Notes under the pieces: generated by a model | Seen by the model: the letters and a program-made list of their open reading frames with translations, nothing else | The model's database searches: none | Told to the model about the DNA's origin: nothing | Program-made: the position numbers and the translations under genes | Origin: URNF01 sp045638005 | GTDB lineage: Bacteria > Bacillota > Clostridia > Oscillospirales > Acutalibacteraceae | Reading direction: 5' to 3' | DNA length: 17,468 bases | Assembly (NCBI GenBank): GCA_045638005.1 | Contig: JAZUAN010000023.1 | Location: 1-17,468, forward strand | Shown here: positions 7,782 through 15,720 of the stretch, piece after piece | Layout: every line of letters starts with the position of its first letter | Position numbering within the stretch: the stretch's first letter is position 1

Positions 7782-7794
7782 CACTTTTTTGAAA
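7767..7794 (-). terminator. A/T-rich hairpin after pgsA
   Basis: A perfect 12-bp inverted repeat (7767-7778 with 7783-7794) begins three bases after the pgsA stop. The stem is mostly A/T and contains the run TTTTTT on its 3' arm. It is a plausible but weak terminator, and it shares bases with the next promoter. Confidence 0.55.
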
Positions 7795-7796
7795 AT

Positions 7797-8381
7797 TTAG
7801 GCATCCAGAAAATATTGTTTGCCGTTCCATACATACTGCACACCGGACAAAATGGTGAAGAACACCGAAATCCAGATAAGCACCTGTCCCACAATAATCA
7901 GTATAGAATAGAACACATCCGGCAGTATCCCTGCTAGCAGAGTTCCCTGCCAACTGCACACTTCCAGCGCCGCAATCATATAGATGATTGCCGCAAACTG
8001 CATCACCGTTTTGACCTTGCCGGCATTGCTGGCGGCGATCACGTTGCCGTCCTTTGCAGCGAGCAAGCGCACCGAAGTCACCATAAACTCGCGGGTCAAA
8101 ATAAGCATAATTGCCCACACGTCGATATGTCCCGCTGCCAAAAAGCCGAGAAATGCCGCGGTGGTCAACATCTTATCAGCAAGCGGATCCAAAAACTTTC
8201 CGAGATTGGTGATAAGACCTCTGCTGCGGGCAATCTTACCGTCAAACATATCGGTCAGCGCCGCCGCACCGAACACAAGTCCTGCGATAAGGTTGTGGAA
8301 AGGAAATTCCAGCATCAACAGCAGCAAAAAGATCGGCGCTAAAATAATACGTACAACAGTCAGTTTATTCGGTAAATTCAT
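7797..8381 (-). CDS. pgsA: CDP-diacylglycerol-glycerol-3-phosphate phosphatidyltransferase
   Basis: Integral membrane enzyme that makes phosphatidylglycerophosphate from CDP-diacylglycerol and glycerol 3-phosphate, the route to phosphatidylglycerol. The complete CDP-alcohol phosphotransferase signature is present at residues 44-69: Asp44, Asp47-Gly, Ala51-Arg52, Gly61, Asp65 and Asp69. About five to six hydrophobic segments surround it. The 194-residue length is typical. The ATG at 8381 lies inside the end of rimO (17-base overlap), with ribosome binding site AGGAG nine bases upstream, so translation is probably coupled to rimO. Other CDP-alcohol transferases share the motif; the Firmicutes PgsA-like sequence and the place near recA favour pgsA. 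Confidence 0.94.
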   Translation of the reverse strand: MNLPNKLTVVRIILAPIFLLLLMLEFPFHNLIAGLVFGAAALTDMFDGKIARSRGLITNLGKFLDPLADKMLTTAAFLGFLAAGHIDVWAIMLILTREFMVTSVRLLAAKDGNVIAASNAGKVKTVMQFAAIIYMIAALEVCSWQGTLLAGILPDVFYSILIIVGQVLIWISVFFTILSGVQYVWNGKQYFLDA

Positions 8382-9729
8382 CGGTATACTCTCCTATCAA
8401 ATCCCAGTCCATCCGGTCAAAAATATTCACGGCAACAAAATCGCCGGGGCAAACGGCAATCCGTTTGCCGTTTTGGTCGGTCGGTTGTGCAAAAAACACC
8501 TTGCCGTCAATATCCGGCGCATCAGCGGCGGTTCTGCCGAACCAACATTCCGCATAACGATCAAAGCTTTCCACCAACACTTTCACGGTTTTGCCCACCT
8601 GCGCGTCCAACCAACGGTCGGCAATGCGGGTCTGTTGATCCATCAAAATGTCGCGTCGACGCTGTTTTACCTTTTCCGGCACCTGCTGTTCAAAATCGGC
8701 AGCAGGCGTGCCCTCCTCGGCAGAATAGGCAAAGCAACCGAGATGCTCAAATTTCGCTTTTGCCACGAACTCACACAGCGACTCAAAATCCGCTTGCGTT
8801 TCGCCGGGGAAGCCTACCATAATGGTGGTGCGCAGTACAATACCCGGCACCGTTTCACGGATATGCGCAATCAGTTTTTCGAGGCTCGCACGGTTGCCGG
8901 TGCGATTCATAGCACGCAGCACATTTTCCTCGGAATGCTGAATAGGCATATCCAGATATTTAACGATTTTCGGCTCTTTCGCCATCACTTCCAAAAGGCG
9001 ATCGGTAATATGCTCGGGATAGCAGTAGAGCAGTCGTATCCATTCAAGCCCGTCTATTTCGCATAATTTTTCAAGCAAATCCGGCAGGCGGCTTTCACCA
9101 TAAAGATCTTCGCCGTACACGGTGGGGTCCTGCGCTACGATAACCAGTTCTTTCACACCGTTTGCGGCGAGTCCCCTTGCCTCATCTAAAATATTTTCCA
9201 TGGCGCGGCTGCGCAAGCCTCCGCGGATGAGCGGAATAGCACAATATGTGCAACGATTGTCGCAACCGTCCGCGACACGCAGATAGGCGAAAAAGTGCGG
9301 GGTAGTCTGCAAACGCTCGCCATCAAGCGGCCAAGCGTCAAGCGACGGAAAGTCGAGCACTTTTTCGTGCTTTTCCATCACTGTTTTAACCGCTTGCACA
9401 ATATCGCCGTTCGCACCAAGGCCCAAAACCGCATCACATTCCGGCAACTCTTCCGCGATCTGCTCGCGGTACCGCTGTGCCATACAGCCGGTGACGATAA
9501 TGCCTTTCACGCGCCCCTCTTTTTTGAGCAATCCGAATTCTAAAATGTTTTCGATCGACTCGGTTTTTGCGTCCTGAATAAATCCGCAGGTGTTGACGAT
9601 CACCACATCCGCAAGACCGCTTTCCGCGGTGATCTCATATCCCGCATTTTTCAGTTTGGCGAGCATGATCTCCGCGTCCATTTGGTTTTTCGGACAGCCA
9701 AGCGATACCATTCCAACCTTAATTGCCAT
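8365..9729 (-). CDS. rimO: Ribosomal protein S12 methylthiotransferase
   Basis: Radical-SAM methylthiotransferase that adds a methylthio group to an Asp of ribosomal protein S12. The N-terminal domain carries the three auxiliary cluster cysteines Cys12, Cys48 and Cys82. The radical SAM motif Cys156-x3-Cys160-x2-Cys163 follows, and the C-terminus forms a TRAM-like region. The N-terminal SLGCPKN motif and the overall length favour RimO over MiaB and MtaB. I chose the ATG at 9729 (MAIKVGMVSLGC); a TTG five codons upstream is an alternative. The start falls only a few bases past the recX stop. No strong Shine-Dalgarno sequence is visible, so it may depend on coupling with recX. Confidence 0.95.
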   Translation of the reverse strand: MAIKVGMVSLGCPKNQMDAEIMLAKLKNAGYEITAESGLADVVIVNTCGFIQDAKTESIENILEFGLLKKEGRVKGIIVTGCMAQRYREQIAEELPECDAVLGLGANGDIVQAVKTVMEKHEKVLDFPSLDAWPLDGERLQTTPHFFAYLRVADGCDNRCTYCAIPLIRGGLRSRAMENILDEARGLAANGVKELVIVAQDPTVYGEDLYGESRLPDLLEKLCEIDGLEWIRLLYCYPEHITDRLLEVMAKEPKIVKYLDMPIQHSEENVLRAMNRTGNRASLEKLIAHIRETVPGIVLRTTIMVGFPGETQADFESLCEFVAKAKFEHLGCFAYSAEEGTPAADFEQQVPEKVKQRRRDILMDQQTRIADRWLDAQVGKTVKVLVESFDRYAECWFGRTAADAPDIDGKVFFAQPTDQNGKRIAVCPGDFVAVNIFDRMDWDLIGEYTDEFTE

Positions 9730-9734
9730 TTGTT

Positions 9735-10367
9735 TCAATCCCAATCTTCGGTAATTTGTTCTTCCGCAGCAGCGTTGATCGCGCGGCGAACGGCGTCATA
9801 GGAAAAGCCGTACCGCGCGAGCGCGGCAACCGTTTTTTCGCGGCTTTCTCTATCGTGTATCTTATTATAATATTTTTTTTGAATAAGTGCAAGTGCTTGT
9901 TGAAAATCATCCGGTTCAATCGTATCCAATGCAAGCGCGGCATCCGCACGACTGATCCCCTTTTCCATCAACGTCTGCATAATACGGCGGCGGGGATACT
10001 GCTTATACTGCATCAAATTGCGCGCTAACCGCTCTGCATACGCCGCATCGTTAATGAGACCAACCTCAATAAGTCTTTCTACCACCGCCGCGGCGGTTTC
10101 CTTGTCCGCGCAGCGATATAGCTTGCGTTCTAGCTCTTTGGCAGCATAATCTCTGTCCGAGAGATAGTATAGCGCTCTTGAACGCGCGCGATTGTAGCGA
10201 GATTGCGCCAATAACGCATTCAACTGTTCGAGTTCAATATTTCCATCTACATGGTACCACGAGTCATCAAAAGTGGCGGCGTCCACCGTCACCTCTATTT
10301 CTTCATCCCCCATCAAAGTCAGCACGTATTGTTGACCTCTGATGCGTTTGGCTTCAATAATTTTCAT
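9735..10367 (-). CDS. recX: Recombination regulator RecX
   Basis: RecX binds RecA filaments and modulates recombinase activity. The protein is all-helical with the repeated three-helix RecX modules: ALYYLSDRDYAAKELERKL is the first module, followed by a second around LINDAAYAERLARN and a C-terminal third. The product is about 210 residues, in the normal range. I place the start at the ATG 10367, preceded by GAGAGG; a TTG at 10379 is possible. The gene starts only about 20 bases after the recA-side terminator, leaving no room for its own promoter. It is therefore probably expressed by limited readthrough from recA, as described for E. coli recA-recX. It runs directly into rimO. Confidence 0.92.
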   Translation of the reverse strand: MKIIEAKRIRGQQYVLTLMGDEEIEVTVDAATFDDSWYHVDGNIELEQLNALLAQSRYNRARSRALYYLSDRDYAAKELERKLYRCADKETAAAVVERLIEVGLINDAAYAERLARNLMQYKQYPRRRIMQTLMEKGISRADAALALDTIEPDDFQQALALIQKKYYNKIHDRESREKTVAALARYGFSYDAVRRAINAAAEEQITEDWD

Positions 10368-10383
10368 AAGACCTCTCAAAGCA

Positions 10384-10417
10384 GCGAAAAGAAGGCGGTA
10401 ATATTTACCGCCTTCTT
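10384..10417 (-). terminator. Terminator between recA and recX
   Basis: A perfect 13-bp stem (10389-10401 with 10405-10417, three-base loop) continues on the minus strand as TTCTTTTC. It ends about 20 bases before the recX start codon. It would end most recA transcripts and act as an attenuator for recX-rimO-pgsA. Confidence 0.85.
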
Positions 10418-10525
10418 GAATTTTAGTATTCTATCCATTCCCACTTTGGGAATCGCCGCATGAGCGGCGTGTTCGAGGAGCAGGTGAATTTCACCCTCGA
10501 CTGGCAGTTAGTGATATCCTGCTCC
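10418..10525 (-). other. Hairpin-rich recA-recX spacer
   Basis: The spacer after the recA stop contains several inverted repeats: 10437-10443 with 10447-10453, 10454-10459 with 10464-10469, 10473-10478 with 10495-10500 enclosing ggtgaa/ttcacc, and 10477-10484 with 10518-10525. The last two share bases and cannot form together. No protein gene is seen. It may be a dispersed intergenic repeat or a structured 3' UTR; I do not recognise a family. Confidence 0.5.
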
Positions 10526-11683
10526 TTAATCATCTACCACAATATCAATCTGCGCTTTTGCGGTGGGAGCGGACACCTTCGCCGCTGCTTCAATCGGAAT
10601 TTCCACCGGTTGCGGCGCGGGGGTAGCAGCACGGGCGCCGGGGGCGGACGGATTGAGACGCGGCAGGCCTTCTCTGACCTGCTCTTCGATCTCTGCAAAC
10701 AGCTCGGGGTGCGCTTTCAGATATTCACGAGTATTATCTCTACCCTGCCCCAAACGATCCTCTTTATAGGAGAACCAAGCACCGGATTTTTGGATGATAT
10801 CCAGTTTAACGGCAAGATCGATAAGCTCACCGTCGCGGGAGATACCCTGTCCGTAGATCACATCAAATTCTGCCTCTTTAAAGGGTGGGGCAACCTTATT
10901 TTTCACGATCTTCACGCGGGTGTGGGAACCGATGGGTTCACCGCCCGATTTAATAGTTTCGGTACGGCGCACGTCAAGGCGCACAGACGCATAATATTTC
11001 AGCGCATTACCGCCGGAGGTAACCTCGGGGTTACCGTACACCACGCCGACCTTCAAGCGCAGCTGGTTGATAAAAATAGCAATACAATTGGATTTAGCAA
11101 CCACGGGTGCCAACTTACGCATCGCCTGGGACATCAAGCGTGCCTGCAAGCCGACATGGCTGTCACCCATCTCACCCTCGATCTCCGCGCGGGGCACCAA
11201 TGCCGCCACCGAGTCAAGTACCACAATATCCACAGCGCCCGAACGGATGAGTGCTTCCATAATTTCCAGTGCCTGCTCACCCGCATCCGGTTGGGAAACG
11301 AGCAAGGAGTCCACGTCCACGCCGAGCGCGCGGGCGTACACAGGATCAAGCGCATGCTCCACGTCGATATACGCCGCTTCGCCGCCTTTTTTCTGCGCTT
11401 CCGCCACCGCATGCAAAGCAAGGGTAGTTTTACCGGATGCCTCGGGACCGTAAATCTCGATAATTCTGCCGCGGGGCAGACCGCCGATACCCAGCGCTGC
11501 ATCCAACGCCATCGAACCTGTCGGAATACTGTCAATCGTCATGCCGAGGTTCTCACCCAGACGCATCACAGCACCCTTACCGTAATTTCTTTCTATTTGC
11601 TGCAACGCTGCATCCAGCGCTTTCTTTCTCTCGTCGTTGCCGCCGGCTTTTACAACCTTTGCCGCTGTCTTTTTCTCCGCCAT
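10526..11683 (-). CDS. recA: Recombinase RecA
   Basis: DNA-dependent ATPase that forms filaments on single-stranded DNA, drives strand exchange and stimulates LexA self-cleavage. Walker A is GPEASGKT at residues 79-86, followed by the Walker B strand ending in VVLDSV, the L1/L2 region with INQLR and NPEVTSGGNALK, and a C-terminal domain with YKEDRLGQGRDN. The 385-residue product ends in a Pro/Ala-rich linker and an acidic tail (DIVVDD), as in many RecA proteins. The ATG at 11683 has AAAGGA upstream; a TTG six codons earlier overlaps that ribosome binding site and is unlikely. A sigma-A promoter and a LexA box lie directly upstream, indicating SOS control. Confidence 0.98.
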   Translation of the reverse strand: MAEKKTAAKVVKAGGNDERKKALDAALQQIERNYGKGAVMRLGENLGMTIDSIPTGSMALDAALGIGGLPRGRIIEIYGPEASGKTTLALHAVAEAQKKGGEAAYIDVEHALDPVYARALGVDVDSLLVSQPDAGEQALEIMEALIRSGAVDIVVLDSVAALVPRAEIEGEMGDSHVGLQARLMSQAMRKLAPVVAKSNCIAIFINQLRLKVGVVYGNPEVTSGGNALKYYASVRLDVRRTETIKSGGEPIGSHTRVKIVKNKVAPPFKEAEFDVIYGQGISRDGELIDLAVKLDIIQKSGAWFSYKEDRLGQGRDNTREYLKAHPELFAEIEEQVREGLPRLNPSAPGARAATPAPQPVEIPIEAAAKVSAPTAKAQIDIVVDD

Positions 11684-11719
11684 ACTGTCAATTCCTTTCA
11701 AAATGTCTTCGTTTTCTGT

Positions 11720-11748
11720 ATTATACTAAACCTTTTTGAAAAAATCAA
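11720..11748 (-). promoter_or_regulatory. Sigma-A promoter of recA
   Basis: On the minus strand TATAAT (11720-11725) is a perfect -10, with TTGATT (11743-11748) at exactly 17-base spacing. The untranslated leader would be roughly 30 bases long. Confidence 0.85.
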
Positions 11749-11766
11749 TAGTTTTTCGTAAAAAAT

Positions 11767-11780
11767 CGAACATTCGTTCT
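11767..11780 (-). promoter_or_regulatory. LexA (SOS) box upstream of recA
   Basis: The minus strand reads AGAACGAATGTTCG, with both half-sites of the Firmicutes LexA box (GAAC-N4-GTTC) intact. It lies about 20 bases upstream of the -35 and 8 bases after the prmC stop, the expected region for repression of recA. Confidence 0.88.
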
Positions 11781-11787
11781 ATATTTT

Positions 11788-12627
11788 TTATTTGTACCCA
11801 ATCACGACGCGGTCATTTCCACCGAGATCTTTCAAAATACAGCGATTTTTCAGCCCTGCATTACCGAACAAACGATCAACCTGTTCGCCCTGGTCAAAAC
11901 CGATCTCCACCGCGCAAAAACCACCGTCCCGCAGCTTAGGCAACCAATGTTGCAGTATCGCACGATAAAAGATAAGTCCGTCCGCACCGCCATCCAGTGC
12001 CATTTTGGGCTCGCGCTGTACCTCCCGCATGAGATGCGGTATCTCCGTCGCCGTAATATACGGCGGATTGGAAAGAATGGCATCAAAGCAGCCCTCTATC
12101 ACAGCATGGTCGGTAAACACGTCACCCAAGACACCTTTCACGGCATATTGAGGATACCGCTTGATATTCTCACTGCAATACGCAAACGCCTCAGGGGATT
12201 TTTCAACCGCCGTTACGAATACAGTGGGCAACAACGAAGCAACTCCGAGTCCCACGCAGCCGCTGCCGGCACAAAGATCCAAGACGCGAGGTGCAGGTAT
12301 ATCCCGCAGCGCCTTCGCCGCGGTCTCGCACAGCAGTTCTGTATCCGCGCGCGGGATAAGCACCCCTTCCCCCACCTTCAAGCGTAGAGAAAGGAAATCC
12401 CACTGACCCAGTATGTACTGTAACGGTCTGCCGCAAAGGCGCTCTTCCACCGCTTTATCAAGCACTGCCAACACGGTATCGTCAAGCGGTCTATCGTTTA
12501 TCCACACGCCATGCGGCAGATGAGCGATATCTTCAAGAAGGCACCGCACCTCAAACGCAGCGTCTTCCACCCCGCCCGCCGTCAATCGTTCAACAGATTT
12601 TCGGGCGAAATCGGCGGCGGTTACCAT
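11788..12627 (-). CDS. prmC: Peptide chain release factor glutamine methyltransferase
   Basis: SAM-dependent enzyme that N5-methylates the Gln of the GGQ motif in release factors RF1 and RF2, raising termination efficiency. An N-terminal helical domain (about 1-75) precedes the Rossmann-type methyltransferase. The SAM motif is DLCAGSGCVG near 117 and the catalytic NPPY is at 187-190. I chose the ATG at 12627, preceded by GGAGG, giving 279 residues; the frame is open further upstream inside the previous gene. Its start overlaps the DUF1385 stop by seven bases, so the two are probably co-translated. The usual neighbour prfA is not here; recA follows instead. Confidence 0.95.
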   Translation of the reverse strand: MVTAADFARKSVERLTAGGVEDAAFEVRCLLEDIAHLPHGVWINDRPLDDTVLAVLDKAVEERLCGRPLQYILGQWDFLSLRLKVGEGVLIPRADTELLCETAAKALRDIPAPRVLDLCAGSGCVGLGVASLLPTVFVTAVEKSPEAFAYCSENIKRYPQYAVKGVLGDVFTDHAVIEGCFDAILSNPPYITATEIPHLMREVQREPKMALDGGADGLIFYRAILQHWLPKLRDGGFCAVEIGFDQGEQVDRLFGNAGLKNRCILKDLGGNDRVVIGYK

Positions 12628-13556
12628 TGATCCGCCTCCGGATTCTCCGGAATGACCTTCTCCATTGCAGCGATCGCGCATTCAATCATGCTGTCATCCG
12701 GTTCTCTGGTGGTCAAATGCTGCATCCACATGCCGGGCACGGAGATCGCATGGGTAAACCAATTGTCTTTTCTGCCGGCAAGCTTGATCAGCTCATATCC
12801 CACCGACACCACCGCGGGAACGGTCAGGATTTTAACGGCTGTACGCAACCACGCATTCATATCGGGAATCAGCATGGAAACGATCATACCGACCAGCAGC
12901 ATCAAGATCATAAACGAAGTGCCGCAGCGCGGATGAAACCGCTTTTGCGCGCGGATGTTTTCTACCGTCAGCGGCAACCCCTGCTCATAGCAGAAAATCG
13001 TTTTATGCTCTGCACCGTGGTACATGAACACGCGGCGGATATCCTTCATCAACGAAATGACCGCCACATAGCACACAAACAGCACAATACGGAACACACC
13101 CTCAAACACACCGCGAAAAACCGCATTGTCAAGCGACGGTATCGCCCCGGACAGTAAGCGGAACAAAAAAGCCGGCAACCACATAAACAGTACAATGGCC
13201 AGGCAGATACCGATGGCGGCGGACAGCACCATCAGAACATTCATGATAAAACTGCTTTTCTTTTCATCCTCGGCACTTTCCACCGCGTCCTCTAAACCGC
13301 AAAGCTCGGCTGAGCGCATCAGGCACTTGTAGCCATAGCGCATAGAGTCGATGAAATTGAAAATACCGCGGATAAAGGGCAGCTTCATCCACTTAGGCTT
13401 ATCCAGACCTTCCGTCTGCCAATCCTCCACAATGATCTCACCGGAGATATGCCGCACCGCCATAGCGGTAACCTGCGGTCCGCGCATCATAATACCCTCA
13501 ATCAGCGCCTGTCCGCCGATCGAAGTCTTTTTTGCCGCCAGTTGTTTTTCATTCAT
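12621..13556 (-). CDS. DUF1385 family membrane protein (YqhQ-like)
   Basis: A 311-residue integral membrane protein of the DUF1385 family, whose Bacillus member is called YqhQ; I know of no established biochemical role. Visible family features are the N-terminal GGQALIEGIMMRGP motif, the central MYHGAEHKTIFCYE segment and FHPRCGTSF, whose His and Cys residues could bind a metal (inference). Hydrophobic segments lie near residues 105-135, 155-170, 213-232 and 240-260. DUF1385 genes often sit next to prmC and prfA, and prmC follows here with a seven-base overlap. The ATG at 13556 has AAAGGA ten bases upstream. It lies 16 bases after the kinase gene, so it is probably in the same transcript. Confidence 0.9.
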   Translation of the reverse strand: MNEKQLAAKKTSIGGQALIEGIMMRGPQVTAMAVRHISGEIIVEDWQTEGLDKPKWMKLPFIRGIFNFIDSMRYGYKCLMRSAELCGLEDAVESAEDEKKSSFIMNVLMVLSAAIGICLAIVLFMWLPAFLFRLLSGAIPSLDNAVFRGVFEGVFRIVLFVCYVAVISLMKDIRRVFMYHGAEHKTIFCYEQGLPLTVENIRAQKRFHPRCGTSFMILMLLVGMIVSMLIPDMNAWLRTAVKILTVPAVVSVGYELIKLAGRKDNWFTHAISVPGMWMQHLTTREPDDSMIECAIAAMEKVIPENPEADQW

Positions 13557-13572
13557 GTGTTTTTATTCCTTT

Positions 13573-14970
13573 CTAGGGCAGCGTAATAATAACGCTCGTA
13601 CCCTCGCCCTGTTTACTGTGAATTTCCAGCGTCCCTTTATGTCCGCTTATGATCTCATCCGCCACCGCTAAACCGATACCGGAACCGGGGCGAGTTGTAT
13701 CTGCTTTATAAAATTTTTGTTTGACGCGTGACAGATCTTTTTGCGCGATACCACGACCGGTATCACCCACCACGATCTGCACCGCTTTATTCACCACCGC
13801 ATAATCCACCCGCACAGTGTCACCGGCATCGGAATACTTGATAGCATTATCCAGCACATTGATAAACACCTGCCGCAAGCGGTCAGCATCACCGTTGATA
13901 TACGGCAGCCGCCCTTTACCGGCATACTGCAAAAAGACACCTTTTTTCTCCGCGCGGTCGCGGAACAAAAATACGGTTTCCTCCAAAATCGAGGGTATAT
14001 CCACCGTTTCAAAGCGTAAAACCAGCTTTCCGTTTTGCATGCGGGAGAAATCCAGCAATTCCTCCACCATGGAGGATAACCTGTCAGTTTCCTCTGCGAT
14101 AATAGACATACCCTTTTCGGTCAATTCCGCATCCTCAGCCCCTGCCGTGCGCAGCGTCTCGCTCCACCCGCGGATAGCGGTAAGCGGTGTGCGCAGCTCG
14201 TGAGAAACAGAGGAAATAAACTCATTTTTCAGCCGTTCGGATTGTTGGATCTCGCCTGCCATATAATTGATGGTATCACACAGCTCGCCCAGTTCATCGT
14301 TACTGCGTTTTTCCACGCGATAGGCGTAATCCCCTTTTGCAATACGTCTGGCAGCTCTGCCGATCTCTTTTACCGGATGCACAATAGAGCGAATAAAATA
14401 GACACCTGCAAGCGCCGTAAAAAATAATATTATCAGCACCACGCCGCCAATCAAAATAGCGATCAGCAGCAGTTGACGGTCAATAAACCGCATAGTAACC
14501 ACATACCGCAGCGCACCGATAACGGTACCGTCAGTGCCTTTTTCAATGGCAGTCAGCGCCATAACGTGTTCACCGGTGCTGCTATAACCGCTGCGGGTCA
14601 CCTTTCCGTCCACAGTACTCTGCGCCGCTGCAAAATCCTTGTTAGCAGTATTGCCGGCAGGCACAAAGCCGGTAGAGGATGCCAATATCACGCCGTTTGC
14701 CGACAGCACCTGTAATTCCATCTGTTCCTTATCGGCAAAGTTTTCGACATACAGGAAAGCTGAACGTTCCCACGCACTCAGCGAAGACTCGCTTAAAACA
14801 GCAGAACGCCGATACAACTCCGCGCGTTCCTCCAACACATCCGCCACGCGCTGGTGATAAAAACCGTATATCAGCGCGATCAGCGCCACACCTACGATCA
14901 GAAGCACAGCGGCGATCATCGAAAAGCCGTATGCCATCCAGCGATAGGTAATACTTTTTTTGACAGCCAC
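13573..14970 (-). CDS. HAMP-containing sensor histidine kinase
   Basis: Membrane sensor kinase of a two-component system. The first transmembrane helix is near residues 12-36, an extracytoplasmic sensor domain at about 37-167, the second transmembrane helix at 168-194, and HAMP at 195-245. HisKA follows, with phospho-acceptor His257 in SHELRTP, then the HATPase domain with Asn375 in the N-box, GDTGRGI (402-408) and GSGIGLA. All catalytic boxes are intact. The start is GTG at 14970 behind AAAGGAGG, an excellent ribosome binding site. It follows the response regulator by 35 bases, and the two certainly pair. The overall shape is that of PhoR/WalK-like kinases, but the signal cannot be read from the sequence, so I assign no symbol. 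Confidence 0.95.
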   Translation of the reverse strand: MAVKKSITYRWMAYGFSMIAAVLLIVGVALIALIYGFYHQRVADVLEERAELYRRSAVLSESSLSAWERSAFLYVENFADKEQMELQVLSANGVILASSTGFVPAGNTANKDFAAAQSTVDGKVTRSGYSSTGEHVMALTAIEKGTDGTVIGALRYVVTMRFIDRQLLLIAILIGGVVLIILFFTALAGVYFIRSIVHPVKEIGRAARRIAKGDYAYRVEKRSNDELGELCDTINYMAGEIQQSERLKNEFISSVSHELRTPLTAIRGWSETLRTAGAEDAELTEKGMSIIAEETDRLSSMVEELLDFSRMQNGKLVLRFETVDIPSILEETVFLFRDRAEKKGVFLQYAGKGRLPYINGDADRLRQVFINVLDNAIKYSDAGDTVRVDYAVVNKAVQIVVGDTGRGIAQKDLSRVKQKFYKADTTRPGSGIGLAVADEIISGHKGTLEIHSKQGEGTSVIITLP

Positions 14971-14986
14971 GCTGCACCTCCTTTAC

Positions 14987-14998
14987 ATCATATATGAT
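14987..14998. repeat. 12-bp perfect palindrome between regulator and kinase
   Basis: ATCATATATGAT is an exact palindrome in the 35-base gap between the response regulator stop and the kinase ribosome binding site. It is A/T-rich and may be chance. It could serve as an operator half-site pair or a weak processing hairpin. Confidence 0.35.
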
Positions 14999-15005
14999 AT
15001 TGCAC

Positions 15006-15707
15006 TCAATCCATCCACTGGTATCCCTTACCCCACACCGTAATGATGTGACGCGGATTGGAAGGATCCTTTTCGATCTTCATGCGCAAACGTCTCAAAT
15101 TCACGTCCACAACCTTATCATCACCCACATAATCCTCGCCCCAAACATAGCGCAGTATCTCTTCGCGCTTGTGGCAGCCGGAGGCATGTGTGAAGAAAAA
15201 TTCTAAAATCTGGAATTCCATCTGCGTCAGGTCAATAAGCCTATCTTCTACGTGCAGTACACGGCTGCGCAAATCCAATGTAAAGCCGCCGCGTTCCAGT
15301 TTTTCAAGATACTTTTCCGCATCCTTTTCTCGCAGGATTAGCACACGACGATACAAAGCAGCCAGGCGCGCAATCAGCTCTGCCATCCCAAACGGCTTGG
15401 TAACGTAGTCATCCGCGCCGCAATGTAATCCCTCCACCTTTTCCATCTCCTGCGAGCGGGCGGTAAGCATCACAATACCAAGGGTGGGATCCTTTTGTCG
15501 CAGTTCCTTGCACACAGCAAAGCCGTCTATTCCCGGAAGCATCACATCCAAAAGCGCGATATCGATCCGCTCCCTTTGAGATGCGTATATTTGTAACGCT
15601 TGTTCACCGCTTGCGGCTTCCAACACCGTATAGCCGTCGCGTTTCAGATTGAAAACAACAAATTCACGAATAGCAGCTTCGTCTTCACATACCAAAATAC
15701 GCTTCAA
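15006..15707 (-). CDS. OmpR/PhoB-family response regulator
   Basis: DNA-binding regulator phosphorylated by the kinase encoded next. The receiver domain (about 1-120) has the acidic pair Glu8-Asp9, phospho-acceptor Asp54, Thr82 and Lys104 in VTKPFG, so the phosphorylation site is complete. The C-terminal winged helix (about 135-233) has the OmpR-type ending RRLRMKI followed by VWGKGYQW. The first codon is TTG at 15707, supported by AAGGAG seven bases upstream and a perfect family-like N-terminus from that codon. It lies 13 bases after the lipoprotein stop. No DNA-binding target can be assigned. Confidence 0.95.
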   Translation of the reverse strand: MKRILVCEDEAAIREFVVFNLKRDGYTVLEAASGEQALQIYASQRERIDIALLDVMLPGIDGFAVCKELRQKDPTLGIVMLTARSQEMEKVEGLHCGADDYVTKPFGMAELIARLAALYRRVLILREKDAEKYLEKLERGGFTLDLRSRVLHVEDRLIDLTQMEFQILEFFFTHASGCHKREEILRYVWGEDYVGDDKVVDVNLRRLRMKIEKDPSNPRHIITVWGKGYQWMD

Positions 15708-15720
15708 GAGTGTTCTCCTT

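Noticed and set aside
7645..8118. Possible frameshifted second copy of a membrane gene overlapping pgsA and the T-box leader
   Set aside because: pgsA is intact in its own frame with the full catalytic signature, and the T-box explains the rest.
7984..9066. A 360-codon open frame on the plus strand
   Set aside because: It spans the antisense of pgsA and rimO, both well supported, and has no family features.
10460..11761. A 433-codon open frame on the plus strand
   Set aside because: It is the antisense shadow of recA, including its promoter region; recA is unmistakable on the other strand.
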